From the NCBI GenBank assembly GCA_002746415.1, contig NVXD01000021.1, positions 1-64,000 on the forward strand: DNA of 64,000 nucleotides, written 5' to 3'. The translations under genes were made by a program, and so were the position numbers. Below, piece after piece: positions 51,893-61,193 of this stretch (within the stretch, counting starts at the first letter, position 1; each line of letters starts with the position of its first letter). The notes below the pieces were generated by a model. It worked only from the letters and a program-made list of their open reading frames with translations. It was not told where the DNA came from and did not search any database. The stretch comes from Flavobacteriaceae bacterium (GTDB lineage Bacteria > Bacteroidota > Bacteroidia > Flavobacteriales > Flavobacteriaceae).

Positions 51893-52882
51893 TTATTCCA
51901 GCTTTGCAGCTGCACTGAGCAATAACTTTTTTGTAGCTATTATCCCTTCTTCTTCACCCAGTTCATGGCCTTCATATTCCACACCAATATAACCGTTATA
52001 GCCTTCATCTTTTACAATTTGAAGAATTCTAGTGTAATCCATTCTTGTTTCATTTCCTTCCGCATCAAAATTATTGGACTTTGCACTAACACCAATTGCA
52101 TAGGGCATTAATTCTTTAATCCCTTTGTACAAATCATAACTTTCAACACAATTCCAGCCCTCATCTGTTCGCTCTCTTTTAATACAGAAATTTCCAAAAT
52201 CTGGCAATGTACCGCAATTGTCCATTCCTACTTTGGCCATAACTTCTGCCAACATATTACCTTTAGAAGATAAGCCTCCATGGTTTTCAACAATTACATT
52301 AATATTTTTTTCCTTAGCATATGTAGCCAACTGTGTTAATCCATCAACAGAATTTGTAACCCATTCTTCTGGAACATCACTCCCCCCAAGATTTACTCTT
52401 ATAGAATGGCAGCCCATTGCAGCAGCTGCATCTACCCATTTATAGTGATTCTCAACCGCAGCCTTTCTTTCTGCAGCATCAGAAACTGCCAAATTTCCCT
52501 GTCCATCTATCATTATCAATACGTTTTCCATTCCATATTTTTTGCTTTCAGCATTACATTTCTCTACAAAGGCAGCCATAGCCGCTTCAGAAAAATTAGC
52601 CGCCTCCAACTCAGGGTAATACAATTGGCTTACATACTCCAACCCACTAAAACCCCAGTTCTTAGCTTTTTCAGCAAAAGTATACGGATCCACACTATCC
52701 TGTCTTATCATTTTATTGATGGACCATTGTGCTAATGACAATTTAAAGAAAGGCTCTTTATTCTCAACGATAGTTTCTTCTACAACTTCTTTTTTCTTGA
52801 CATCCTTACATCCAGAAGCAACACATAAAAAAAGTGCCATTCCAAAAAAGGCACCATACTTTAAAATACTATTTAGTTTCAT
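51893..52882 (-). CDS. Exported TIM-barrel sugar isomerase/epimerase-like lipoprotein
   Basis: A 329-residue xylose-isomerase-like TIM-barrel protein carrying an export signal. The signal ends in the lipobox VASGC (Cys25), followed by a charged linker (KKKEVVEETIVENKEP). The domain (about 50-329) contains the metal-site segments VIVENHGG, LPDFGN, VSAKSNNF and IGVEYEGHE, retaining Glu, Asp and His/Glu of the fold. Lipid anchoring is unusual for isomerases of this superfamily. It is divergent from the GMC dehydrogenase gene and probably acts on extracytoplasmic keto-sugars. Confidence 0.9.
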   Translation of the reverse strand: MKLNSILKYGAFFGMALFLCVASGCKDVKKKEVVEETIVENKEPFFKLSLAQWSINKMIRQDSVDPYTFAEKAKNWGFSGLEYVSQLYYPELEAANFSEAAMAAFVEKCNAESKKYGMENVLIMIDGQGNLAVSDAAERKAAVENHYKWVDAAAAMGCHSIRVNLGGSDVPEEWVTNSVDGLTQLATYAKEKNINVIVENHGGLSSKGNMLAEVMAKVGMDNCGTLPDFGNFCIKRERTDEGWNCVESYDLYKGIKELMPYAIGVSAKSNNFDAEGNETRMDYTRILQIVKDEGYNGYIGVEYEGHELGEEEGIIATKKLLLSAAAKLE

Positions 52883-53009
52883 TTTCTTAAATTTTGAGTT
52901 TTATTGCTCAGCTACAACGTTATAGTGCGACTCTGATAAAAAGAGTAGCGAATAAATGTAAAGAATTAATTTTATATTTAATAAATTTATGAAATAAACA
53001 ATTCTATAA

Positions 53010-54722
53010 ATGAGTAAATTCTATTTTAATGAAGAACAGGAATCGTATGATGCGATTGTTGTTGGAACTGGTATCAGTGGTGGCTGGGCGGCCAAAGAGT
53101 TATGTGAAAAAGGACTAAAAACACTGGTTCTAGAACGAGGCAGAATGGTAACTCATATTGAAGATTACAAAACTGCTCATATGGACCCTTGGGATTTCCC
53201 AAACAATGGCAGACCAAGTCGAGAAGATCTTAAAAAACAAGAAAAGCAAAATAGAACCGGGTATACTACAAATGCCACTATTAAAGATTGGTTTGTAAAT
53301 GATTTGGAGCATCCTTATAATGAAACCAAGCGTTTTGATTGGATGCGTGGGTATCATGTAGGTGGTAGGTCCATTATGTGGGGACGACACAGCTACAGAT
53401 GGAGTGATATTGATTTTAAAGCAAATCTAACTGATGGCACTGCTGTTGACTGGCCAGTAAGATATAAGGATATTGCCCCTTGGTATGACAAAGTAGAAAC
53501 TTATATAGGAGTAACGGGTGAAAAACTAGGGTTGCCACAATTGCCAGATGGGCAATTTGAACCCATGTTTGAATTGAACTGTGTTGAGCAACACATTAAG
53601 GAACAAGTACAAGAAAATTTTGATGGTCGGGCATTTACAGCTGGTCGTATTGCACATATTAATAGTGACAAACAATTTGACGGCCGTACGCGATGTCAGC
53701 ATAGAAATAGATGTAGTAGAGGGTGTCCTTTTGGAGCATATTTTAGTAGTAACTCCTCTACCTTGCCAGCTGCAGAGCGCACAGGGAACTTAACTTTAAG
53801 ACCCGATAGTATAGTCCATGAAGTTATTTATGATGCGGACACGCAAAAAGCTACTGGAGTTAAAGTTATTGATAGGATAACAAAAGAAGTTTTTGAATTT
53901 AAAGCAAATGTAATTTTCCTTTGTGCATCTGCCATTGCTTCAACATCTATATTAATGCAATCCAAATCTAATCGTTTTCCAAATGGCATGGGTAATGACT
54001 CTGATCAATTGGGACGTAATATTATGGACCATCACCTTAACGTTGGTGCAGGTGGAAAATTAGATGGTTTTGAAGATAAATATTATAAAGGTCGTAGACC
54101 TGGTGGTGTTTATGTCCCAAGATTTAGAAACTTAGGAGGTAAAACCAATAGCAAGGACTTTATCCGTGGATATGGCTATCAAGGAGGTGCCAGTAGGGGT
54201 AATTGGTCAGATGCTATAGCAGAAATGTCTTATGGTAAAGACTTAAAAGAAAGTATTCTTAAACCCGGTGGTTGGACATTTGGTATGGGAGGCTTTGGAG
54301 AAGTACTTCCTTATCATGATAATAAAATGACTTTAAATGATGACAAATTAGATGCCTGGGGACTGCCTACCGTAACCTTTGATGCGGCATATGGTGAAAA
54401 TGAATACAACATGCGAAAGGATATGATGGAGAATGCTGCAGAAATGTTGGAAAAATCTGGCCTTAGGGATGTGCAACCATTTGATGGTCAAAGTGCCTTA
54501 GGTTTGGGGATACACGAAATGGGAACAGCACGTATGGGTAGAGACCCAAAAACATCCGTTCTTAATGGGAACAACCAAATACACGCAGTAAAAAATGTTT
54601 ATGTTACTGATGGGTCTTTTATGACCTCAGCTAGTTGTGTAAACCCTTCATTGACCTATATGGCATTTACAGCCAGAGCAGTAGACCATGCAGTAAATGA
54701 ACTTAAAAAAGCAAATATATAA
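53010..54722 (+). CDS. GMC-family FAD oxidoreductase, large subunit of an extracytoplasmic sugar dehydrogenase
   Basis: A 570-residue FAD enzyme. The dinucleotide-binding motif is VVGTGISGGWAAKEL (about 17-31). The C-terminal FAD segment reads VTDGSFMTSASCVNPSL, and the catalytic base region GLGIHEMGTARMG has the conserved His. A Cys cluster (RCQHRNRCSRGCPFGAYF, near 230-247) matches the iron-sulphur or disulphide site of fructose, gluconate and glucoside 3-dehydrogenases. No signal peptide occurs, so it likely rides out with the Tat-signalled small subunit. Its stop overlaps the next start by one base. Confidence 0.93.
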   Translation: MSKFYFNEEQESYDAIVVGTGISGGWAAKELCEKGLKTLVLERGRMVTHIEDYKTAHMDPWDFPNNGRPSREDLKKQEKQNRTGYTTNATIKDWFVNDLEHPYNETKRFDWMRGYHVGGRSIMWGRHSYRWSDIDFKANLTDGTAVDWPVRYKDIAPWYDKVETYIGVTGEKLGLPQLPDGQFEPMFELNCVEQHIKEQVQENFDGRAFTAGRIAHINSDKQFDGRTRCQHRNRCSRGCPFGAYFSSNSSTLPAAERTGNLTLRPDSIVHEVIYDADTQKATGVKVIDRITKEVFEFKANVIFLCASAIASTSILMQSKSNRFPNGMGNDSDQLGRNIMDHHLNVGAGGKLDGFEDKYYKGRRPGGVYVPRFRNLGGKTNSKDFIRGYGYQGGASRGNWSDAIAEMSYGKDLKESILKPGGWTFGMGGFGEVLPYHDNKMTLNDDKLDAWGLPTVTFDAAYGENEYNMRKDMMENAAEMLEKSGLRDVQPFDGQSALGLGIHEMGTARMGRDPKTSVLNGNNQIHAVKNVYVTDGSFMTSASCVNPSLTYMAFTARAVDHAVNELKKANI

Positions 54723-55372
54723 TGGATAGAAGAGTTGCACTAAAAAATATGGGGCTTGCATTTGGATATGCCGTTGCTACCCCTACCTTGTTGGGTATAG
54801 TACAAAGTTGTAAGGATGAAAAAAGTGTTTCCTGGACACCTGATTTTTTTACTAAAAACGAAGGAGATGTTATAAAACTTCTTGTAGATATTATTATTCC
54901 AAAAACCGATACTCCTTCTGCCTCAGAAGTAAATGTACATATGTTCATGGACAAGTTTGCTAATGAGATTATGGAAAAAGAACAGCAAAATTTTATAAAA
55001 ATGAGCATGGGCAAATTCATTGATAAGGCCCTAGCTGGTTGTGGTAAAGAAAATGCCGAAGAACTTACATCAGATGACTTGGAACCTATTCTAGCTGCAT
55101 CTTTAAACATAACCAAAGAAGAACAAGAAGCTCATTTTGAGCTAATTGGAGCTTACAACCAAGCTTTAGAAGAAGGTGAAACTGCATCTTTAGATGAGGA
55201 GACCGCTAGGTTTGCCTTTGCCTACAATCTTAGGGAAAACACTATTTATGCCTTTAAAACATCTGAATACATAGGTGAGGAAGTATTGGCATACTTACCT
55301 ATTCCAGGCCCTGAATATATTGCTTGTGGTGATCTACAAGAGCTTACCGGAGGCGTAGCTTGGTCCTTATAA
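54722..55372 (+). CDS. Gluconate 2-dehydrogenase subunit 3-type small subunit
   Basis: A 216-residue partner subunit. The N-terminus RRVALKNMG carries a twin-arginine and is followed by a hydrophobic segment and the pre-lipobox IVQSC, so export by Tat and lipid anchoring are both plausible. The rest is helical with the usual signature IIIPKTDTPSASEVNVHMFMD. Its start overlaps the GMC stop by one base (TAATG). It exports and stabilises the large subunit. A cytochrome electron acceptor subunit is not encoded next to it. Confidence 0.92.
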   Translation: MDRRVALKNMGLAFGYAVATPTLLGIVQSCKDEKSVSWTPDFFTKNEGDVIKLLVDIIIPKTDTPSASEVNVHMFMDKFANEIMEKEQQNFIKMSMGKFIDKALAGCGKENAEELTSDDLEPILAASLNITKEEQEAHFELIGAYNQALEEGETASLDEETARFAFAYNLRENTIYAFKTSEYIGEEVLAYLPIPGPEYIACGDLQELTGGVAWSL

Positions 55373-55396
55373 AAATTTGATGATTATATTGACGAT

Positions 55397-55426
55397 AAAA
55401 AACCTTTCCAATGGAAAGGTTTTTTT
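55397..55426 (+). terminator. Intrinsic terminator of the GMC dehydrogenase operon
   Basis: AAACCTTTCC/GGAAAGGTTT with an AAT loop (13 bp stem with A-T ends), followed by T residues. Confidence 0.9.
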
Positions 55427-55504
55427 GTCTAAAGTTTTATGAGGTTGTCGCTGAAATACACTGATATAATGTAATATATTTCTTACATTTAAGTTGTATA
55501 GTAT

Positions 55505-55591
55505 ATGGAAACATATGTTATCATACTGTTCACTTATATCATGTTACTAGTTATCGTTAATCGTGTTTATAAAAAATATGCTAAAAGCTAA
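55505..55591 (+). CDS. Tiny membrane protein A (28 residues)
   Basis: The frame starts at ATG 55505 (METYVIILF) and ends in a basic, aromatic tail (NRVYKKYAKS) after one hydrophobic helix of about 15 residues. It is not preceded by a strong ribosome-binding site, as usual in this phylum. A second frame of exactly the same length 143 bp further shares the same layout, which makes a chance frame less likely. Function unknown. Confidence 0.55.
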   Translation: METYVIILFTYIMLLVIVNRVYKKYAKS

Positions 55592-55733
55592 AATTTAGAA
55601 CGCATATCCTATTAGCTATTCAATTTTAACAGTTAGTTTGTTGAATATTAAGTGTTAAAAAAGTAATTACAACATCTTTTTATCGACTTTATACGTAGTT
55701 AAACTAAGAAACATACCCCTGAAGATATATATC

Positions 55734-55820
55734 ATGGACAATTATATTCTCTTTCTAATCATTTATGTATCGTTATTTCTTTTCTCCTATGGAGTGATAA
55801 GATCTTATTTAAAGAAATAG
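55734..55820 (+). CDS. Tiny membrane protein B (28 residues)
   Basis: ATG 55734 begins MDNYILFLI and ends GVIRSYLKK, one hydrophobic helix followed by a basic tail. It aligns without gaps to the 28-residue frame at 55505, with Tyr4, Leu8, Tyr11, Leu14, Val21, Tyr25 and Lys27 identical and Asp2/Glu2 and Arg23/Lys23 similar. Together they look like a diverged tandem pair. No known toxin family or regulatory peptide was recognised. Function unknown. Confidence 0.55.
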   Translation: MDNYILFLIIYVSLFLFSYGVIRSYLKK

Positions 55821-55882
55821 CACCTATGCTAGCATATTCTTAGCAATGGGTAAATTAAGTACATAATCAATATTTTAGTGAA

Positions 55883-55946
55883 ACAAAAAACACCTTAGAA
55901 TAAAACCCTATGGTGGGGTGGGTTTATATTTCTAAGGCATTTTTTA
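55883..55946. terminator. Bidirectional terminator upstream of nrdA's 3' end
   Basis: CCTTAGAA/TTCTAAGG (55893-55900 with 55930-55937) encloses AAACCC/GGGTTT. T-runs exist on both strands, so it can end nrdA (minus) and transcripts from the tiny-protein region (plus). Confidence 0.8.
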
Positions 55947-55965
55947 ATTATTTATAGGGAGGATA

Positions 55966-58446
55966 TTAAGATCCACACATTAGGCAGTCATCATCTGCCT
56001 GCCCTTCCTTGGCTTTAGCAATCATTTCCTTCATTTCTTCGGCCGTCATTGGTTGTATATCTACTTCTTGTTGACTTGCTGGTGTTGTTTCTACTTTAAG
56101 GGCTGCAGCTCCTCCCTCTGGCGTTGCCGCAACAACTTCTCCATCTGCAGCTATACTTACAGGAACTTCTTTCTTTTTGGTGTTGTCCAACGTGAATTTA
56201 ATAGCATCAACAGCAGATTTTGTTCTTAAATAATACATCCCTGTTTTAAGGCCACTTTTCCATGCATAGAAATGCATAGATGTAAGCTTTGAGTAGTTTG
56301 CGTTCTCCATGAACAAGTTTAAAGATTGACTCTGGTCTATAAAATAACCTCTGTGCCTAGACATGTCAATAATATCTTTCATGCTCAACTCCCATACTGT
56401 TTTATACAATTCCTTAATATCCTCTGGAACTACATCAATACCCTGAACTGATCCATTGGCACGCATTAATTCTTGTTTTAAATTCTCATTCCATAGACCA
56501 AGCTTCACTAAGTCTTCCAATAAGTGCTTATTTACTACTATAAACTCACCTGACAGTACTCTACGCGTATAAATATTAGAGGTATAAGGCTCAAAACATT
56601 CATTATTACCCAATATCTGAGAAGTAGAAGCAGTAGGCATAGGAGCCACCAATAAGGAATTTCGAACCCCGTTTTTCAGAACTGATTTTCGAAGTTTTCC
56701 CCAATCCCAGCGACCTGAAAGTTCCTCATCTTTAATTCCCCATAAGTTGTGCTGAAACTCTCCTTGTGATATTGGAGAACCGTCGTAGGTAGAATAAGTT
56801 CCTTCTATTTTTGCCATTTCCATTGAAGCTGTAATGGCTGCAAAGTATAGTGTTTCAAAAATCTCTTGGTTTAATTGTTTTGCCTCATCACTTGTAAATG
56901 GCAATCGAAGCATAATAAAAACGTCCGCCAATCCTTGAACACCAAGCCCTATAGGTCTGTGGCGAACATTGGAATTTTCTGCTTCTTTTACAGGATAATA
57001 GTTTCTATCAATAACTCGGTTTAAGTTTTGAGTAACACGTTTGGTTACCTTAAACAACTCATCATGGTCAAACGCCCCATCTTTAATAAACATGGGCAAA
57101 GCAATAGAAGCTAAATTACAAACTGCTACTTCATCCTCAGAAGTGTATTCCATTATCTCCGTACAAAGATTTGAAGACTTAATCGTTCCTAAGTTTTTTT
57201 GATTACTCTTTCGGTTAGCTGCATCTTTATACAACATATATGGGGTCCCTGTCTCTATCTGTGACTCCAATATTTTTTCCCAAAGTTCTCTGGCTTTAAT
57301 TGTTTTTCTTCCTTTTCCTGCCTTCTCATACTTTAAGTATAATTTATCAAAGGCTTCACTATGCATATTGAAAAGGTCTGGACATTCATTTGGACACATC
57401 AGCGTCCATTCTTCATTGGCCTCTACTCTTTTCATGAACAAATCTGGAATCCACATGGCATAGAAAAGGTCACGTGCTCGCATCTCTTCTTTTCCTGTAT
57501 TTTTTTTAAGATCTAGAAAGTCATAAATATCTGCATGCCATGGTTCCACATAGATTGCAAAACTCCCTTTACGTTTTCCCCCTCCTTGATCCACATATCT
57601 TGCCGTGTCATTAAAAACCCGCAACATAGGAACAATGCCATTAGAAGTGCCATTGGTTCCCGCAATATAGGACCCTGTGGCTCTAACATTGTGAATAGAC
57701 AACCCTATACCACCTGCAGATTGTGAGATTTTTGCAGTTTGTTTTAGCGTATCGTATATTCCATCAATACTATCATCCTGCATGGCAAGTAAGAAACAAG
57801 AAGACATTTGTGGTTTTGGTGTACCAGAATTGAAAAGTGTAGGTGTAGCATGCGTAAAGTACTTTTTAGACATCAACTCATAGGTCTCTATAACCGATTC
57901 CATATCGTCCAAATGAATTCCCACTGCAACTCTCATCAGCATGTGTTGTGGACGTTCTGCAATTTTACCATTCAATTTTAAAAGGTATGAACGTTCCAAT
58001 GTTTTAAAACCAAAATAATCGTAGCCAAAATCTCGGTTATAAATAATGGTGGAATCCAGCATCTCAGAATTTTCTGAAACAACTTTATATACCTCATCTG
58101 ACAACAATGGGGCTTCCTTACCTGTCCTTGGGTTTACATATTCATAAAGATCCTTCATGGTTTCTGAGAAGGATTTTTTTGTGTTTTTATGTAAGTTAGA
58201 AACAGAAATCCGCGCAGCAAGTTTTGCATAATCTGGATGTGTAGTTGTCATGGTAGCCGCAATTTCTGCCGCGAGGTTATCCAATTCAGAAGTGGTTACT
58301 CCATCATACAGACCCTCAATCACTCTCATAGATATTTTAACCGGATCTACAAGATCATTTAATCCATAACATAATTTTCTTACCCTTGCCGTGATTTTGT
58401 CAAACATCATCGGCTCTTTTCGTCCATCTCTTTTTAGTACATACAT
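55966..58446 (-). CDS. nrdA: Ribonucleotide reductase class I, alpha subunit
   Basis: An 826-residue catalytic subunit that reduces NDPs to dNDPs. The N-terminal ATP cone covers about 1-90, so allosteric control by dATP is expected. The body includes the active-site Cys region [15 protein letters not shown] and the conserved [24 protein letters not shown]-type segment, seen as [12 protein letters not shown] Gly/Ala-rich linker leads to the C-terminal redox pair CLMC, just before the end. It lies 147 bp after nrdB. Confidence 0.97.
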   Translation of the reverse strand: MYVLKRDGRKEPMMFDKITARVRKLCYGLNDLVDPVKISMRVIEGLYDGVTTSELDNLAAEIAATMTTTHPDYAKLAARISVSNLHKNTKKSFSETMKDLYEYVNPRTGKEAPLLSDEVYKVVSENSEMLDSTIIYNRDFGYDYFGFKTLERSYLLKLNGKIAERPQHMLMRVAVGIHLDDMESVIETYELMSKKYFTHATPTLFNSGTPKPQMSSCFLLAMQDDSIDGIYDTLKQTAKISQSAGGIGLSIHNVRATGSYIAGTNGTSNGIVPMLRVFNDTARYVDQGGGKRKGSFAIYVEPWHADIYDFLDLKKNTGKEEMRARDLFYAMWIPDLFMKRVEANEEWTLMCPNECPDLFNMHSEAFDKLYLKYEKAGKGRKTIKARELWEKILESQIETGTPYMLYKDAANRKSNQKNLGTIKSSNLCTEIMEYTSEDEVAVCNLASIALPMFIKDGAFDHDELFKVTKRVTQNLNRVIDRNYYPVKEAENSNVRHRPIGLGVQGLADVFIMLRLPFTSDEAKQLNQEIFETLYFAAITASMEMAKIEGTYSTYDGSPISQGEFQHNLWGIKDEELSGRWDWGKLRKSVLKNGVRNSLLVAPMPTASTSQILGNNECFEPYTSNIYTRRVLSGEFIVVNKHLLEDLVKLGLWNENLKQELMRANGSVQGIDVVPEDIKELYKTVWELSMKDIIDMSRHRGYFIDQSQSLNLFMENANYSKLTSMHFYAWKSGLKTGMYYLRTKSAVDAIKFTLDNTKKKEVPVSIAADGEVVAATPEGGAAALKVETTPASQQEVDIQPMTAEEMKEMIAKAKEGQADDDCLMCGS

Positions 58447-58593
58447 GTTGCTACAATTGTTTTTTAAGTTTATTAGTCAGTTTATTCTTCTGTATGTTAA
58501 AAATTAACATATGAAAAGGTCTCAATTTGCTCCCCATGGTTCAAATCCAAATAATTATTGGGTTTTGGGGGAATTATATTTTTAATTTATGTG

Positions 58594-59580
58594 TTAGAAA
58601 TCAGCGTCGAAACTGATTTTCTGGGCGTCACCATCTTTTTCACTATTAAGCACTCCTGCTTTCTGGTATTCCGATACTCTTTTTTCAAAGAAGTTGGTCT
58701 TTCCTTGAAGTGAAATCATATCCATAAAATCAAATGGATTGGAAGCTTGATACACTTTTTCGCATTCTAATTCTACCAAAAGTCTATCGGTCACGAACTC
58801 TAGATATTGTATCATTAATTTAGAATTCATTCCTATAAGACTCACAGGAAGGGATTCTGTAATAAATTCTCGCTCTATATTTAAAGCATCTACAAGAATT
58901 TCTTTGATTCGCTCTTTAGAAACTTTATTTACTAAATGATGATTATGAAGATGAACTGCAAAATCACAATGCATTCCCTCATCTCTAGAAATCAATTCAT
59001 TGGAAAAGGCCAATCCTGGCAACAACCCTCTTTTCTTTAACCAAAAAATAGAGCAAAAAGACCCTGAGAAGAAAATACCTTCAACTGCTGCGAATGCAAT
59101 TAAACGCTCTGCAAAACTTGGTGAATCTATCCATTTTAATGCCCAATCCGCTTTCTTTTTAATTGCCGGAAAATTATCTATAGCCTTGAATAATTTATCT
59201 TTTTCCGTATCATCTTTCACATAGGTGTCAATCAATAATGAATATGTTTCTGAATGAATATTCTCCATCATAATTTGAAACCCATAGAAAAATTTAGCTT
59301 CAGAGTACTGAACTTCATTTACAAAATTTTCTGCTAAATTCTCATTTACAATGCCATCAGAAGCAGCAAAAAATGCCAAAATATGTTTGATAAAATAGCG
59401 CTCGTCATCATTCAACTTATTATTCCAGTCAGATAAATCTTGGTGCAAATCTATTTCTTCCGCAGTCCATATACAGGCCTCTTGTTTTTTATACCACTCC
59501 CATAAATCATGGTGTTGTATAGGGAATATAACAAATCTATTCTTGTTTTCCTGTAAAATAGGCTCTATTGCTGCTGACAT
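58594..59580 (-). CDS. nrdB: Ribonucleotide reductase class I, beta subunit
   Basis: A 328-residue di-iron radical subunit. The metal ligands lie in [27 protein letters not shown] and [14 protein letters not shown], and a tyrosine follows the His-Ser-Glu segment, suggesting a tyrosyl radical. The C-terminus ends KISFDADF, the short tail that binds the alpha subunit. It precedes nrdA on the minus strand, so the order is nrdB-nrdA. No NrdR-like box was recognised upstream. Confidence 0.96.
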   Translation of the reverse strand: MSAAIEPILQENKNRFVIFPIQHHDLWEWYKKQEACIWTAEEIDLHQDLSDWNNKLNDDERYFIKHILAFFAASDGIVNENLAENFVNEVQYSEAKFFYGFQIMMENIHSETYSLLIDTYVKDDTEKDKLFKAIDNFPAIKKKADWALKWIDSPSFAERLIAFAAVEGIFFSGSFCSIFWLKKRGLLPGLAFSNELISRDEGMHCDFAVHLHNHHLVNKVSKERIKEILVDALNIEREFITESLPVSLIGMNSKLMIQYLEFVTDRLLVELECEKVYQASNPFDFMDMISLQGKTNFFEKRVSEYQKAGVLNSEKDGDAQKISFDADF

Positions 59581-59790
59581 ATGCTGTTAATTTAATGTTG
59601 TGGGAGAAGATAGAATTTACCTTACTCTTGGGACTAACAAAGATTGAAAAATGCAATCGATTTATGAAGTGTGTTTTATCATTTCAACCACAAAGTTCTT
59701 AACATGTACTGTTGAAATCTAAGCTGAATAGTGATGTTTGTTGACTTTTTTGATGTCTAAATCACGTATATCTTTTTCATAAAGGAGCTG

Positions 59791-59840
59791 TAAAAAAAAA
59801 CAAACCAAAAAACATAAAAAAAATATGCTTTTTGGTTTGT
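59791..59840 (-). terminator. Intrinsic terminator with long T-run (minus strand)
   Basis: A 17 bp inverted repeat with one mismatch, ACAAACCAAAAAACATA (59800-59816) and TATGCTTTTTGGTTTGT (59824-59840), is followed on the minus strand by nine T. It should end a minus-strand transcript from the 60.1-60.8 kb genes, or a short noncoding transcript from 59.85-60.1 kb. Confidence 0.75.
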
Positions 59841-59841
59841 T

Positions 59842-60103
59842 GGAAAGGGGCGCATGATAAATCATCTGACTATAATTAGTTTTATTACCAAACTTACGGC
59901 TCACTTAATAGTCATTACTTGTAACTGGATTAGCTGATCTAGGTAGTTCCCCCGAAACCTATAACCGTGCAATTTAACAAGTCCAACAAGTTGGCTTGAT
60001 TTTCCAATTAGTCACAATAACTATTGAATAAAAATATCTTAATTAAAAAATATTCTCCATATGAACCGTAATTTAGTTTGATAATATAAAATCATTGTCT
60101 TTT
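59842..60103. other. Intergenic stretch between terminator and exported protein gene
   Basis: No gene is supported here. The minus strand carries two small palindromes, one around CAAGTCCAAC/GTTGGCTTG (59978-59998) and one around CTAGATCAGCTAATCCAG (59923-59940), which could be structure in a 3' untranslated region or a small RNA. No promoter was recognised. Confidence 0.4.
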
Positions 60104-60655
60104 TTAATTTTTTCTATTAGCCGTAAAATTTCCTTGAATATTTATTCGCTTTCTTTCAGAATTATTCATAGCTACCTCAATGGTTCCTTTTAGAACATCT
60201 TGGCTTATATACTCTATTTTTATTTTACCAGAATTTGCAAAAAATGGCAATTCTCCAGAACTTCTAATGTTTGCAAAACCAAAAACACCATCAAAGCAAT
60301 TAATAAAACCATCAATATTGTTCGCCACTTTATAAGTGCCTGTTTTTATTTGCTGCCCTTTTTCAGTCTTTTTCGAAATTAAAAATTGCATGGAATGCAT
60401 TTGATGGTTTTTATGATTTTTTAGGCCTAATTTTAATGTATTGTATCTAATCCCTTTTGAAGATGTAACATCCACCGTCTCAAAATAAATTACTCCTTTA
60501 AATTTTTTCTGTATATCCCCTGTAGTGCTTATGCTGTAATTTCCATTTTCCAGGTTTGACTTTATTAACTTCCTTTTGGATGTGCCAGAGGTAAATATTA
60601 CAAGGACCATAATCCATAGTGTGGTCTTAAATACTCTTGTTAACAGGTTATACAT
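60104..60655 (-). CDS. Exported protein of unknown family
   Basis: A 183-residue protein with an N-terminal hydrophobic signal (TTLWIMVLVIFTSG) and no Cys lipobox. The mature part alternates strands (GNYSISTTGDIQKKFKGVIYF, shown here as GNYSISTTGD, then GIRYNTLKLGLKN) and ends in KRINIQGNFTANRK, like a small beta-barrel or sandwich. It has a single Cys pair region (FINCFDGVFG). It lies 43 bp after the 48-residue gene on the same strand and probably shares its promoter. Function unknown. Confidence 0.65.
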   Translation of the reverse strand: MYNLLTRVFKTTLWIMVLVIFTSGTSKRKLIKSNLENGNYSISTTGDIQKKFKGVIYFETVDVTSSKGIRYNTLKLGLKNHKNHQMHSMQFLISKKTEKGQQIKTGTYKVANNIDGFINCFDGVFGFANIRSSGELPFFANSGKIKIEYISQDVLKGTIEVAMNNSERKRINIQGNFTANRKN

Positions 60656-60698
60656 AGTTTGGCGGTGCTGATTCTTCTATAGCTGTGTTTCTTATAAA

Positions 60699-60845
60699 TT
60701 ATTTCAAAGAAAATATCTTAGATGTCATATCATTTTCTGTGATGGTATCATTGTTTAATAAAATTTTGTCCTCCTTTTCATTTATGATAATAGCCATAAT
60801 CAAAACAATTAAAACTGCTGCAAACATTAATAAACACTTCTTCAT
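60699..60845 (-). CDS. Small single-helix protein, 48 residues
   Basis: A short frame from ATG 60845 with a hydrophobic helix (about 4-21, LLMFAAVLIVLIMAII) preceded by two lysines and followed by an acidic/polar tail of about 27 residues (NEKEDKILLNNDTITEND). The helix could be a signal anchor. It is upstream of and co-oriented with the 183-residue exported protein gene, and divergent from the LytTR regulator gene. Codon use is normal for the window. Function unknown. Confidence 0.55.
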   Translation of the reverse strand: MKKCLLMFAAVLIVLIMAIIINEKEDKILLNNDTITENDMTSKIFSLK

Positions 60846-61168
60846 AATTAGAAACTTAAAATAATTTATAAAGTATTGCTGTTATTTAATTTTGGAATAA
60901 AGATATTAGGGAGGTTTCCTATATAATTGGCATTATGTATAAATGGCATCATTTTTTGTATGAATGGTAAATTCAAATTTCAAGAAGTTTGATTTTTATT
61001 CAGTTATTTGATTTTCAATCATTTATAAGGTTTTAATATTAAATAATATTGCAGTAATATTCTTATTATTCACATTATTTAAAAACCAGTTCCCATTGTT
61101 TTTACCCCAACGATACTTAATGCTTGTCCATTTGCACATCTTTTTATGCAATTGAGATACAATAAAGT
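60846..61168. other. Divergent intergenic region before the LytTR system
   Basis: No gene is visible. Irregular direct repeats start TGGCAT at 60928 and 60944, with TGGTAA at 60965, separated by AT-rich tracts with TGTAT. They could be regulator sites for either divergent unit. No match to a published LytTR box was clear. Confidence 0.4.
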
Positions 61169-61176
61169 TATTTTTG
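61169..61176 (+). promoter_or_regulatory. -7 promoter element of the LytTR regulator gene
   Basis: TATTTTTG fits TAnnTTTG, 17 bp before ATG 61194. It lies downstream of the alternative ATG at 61146, which supports 61194 as the real start. Confidence 0.5.
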
Positions 61177-61193
61177 AGTACATTCAATATTCT

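Noticed and set aside
58535-58560. Sequence GGTTCAAATCC between nrdB and nrdA, like a tRNA T-loop
   Set aside because: Only three base pairs could form around the loop and no acceptor, D or anticodon arm exists nearby.
59719-59904. 61-codon minus-strand frame
   Set aside because: It runs through the terminator hairpin at 59791-59840, has no promoter or family match, and its sequence is mainly the translated palindrome.
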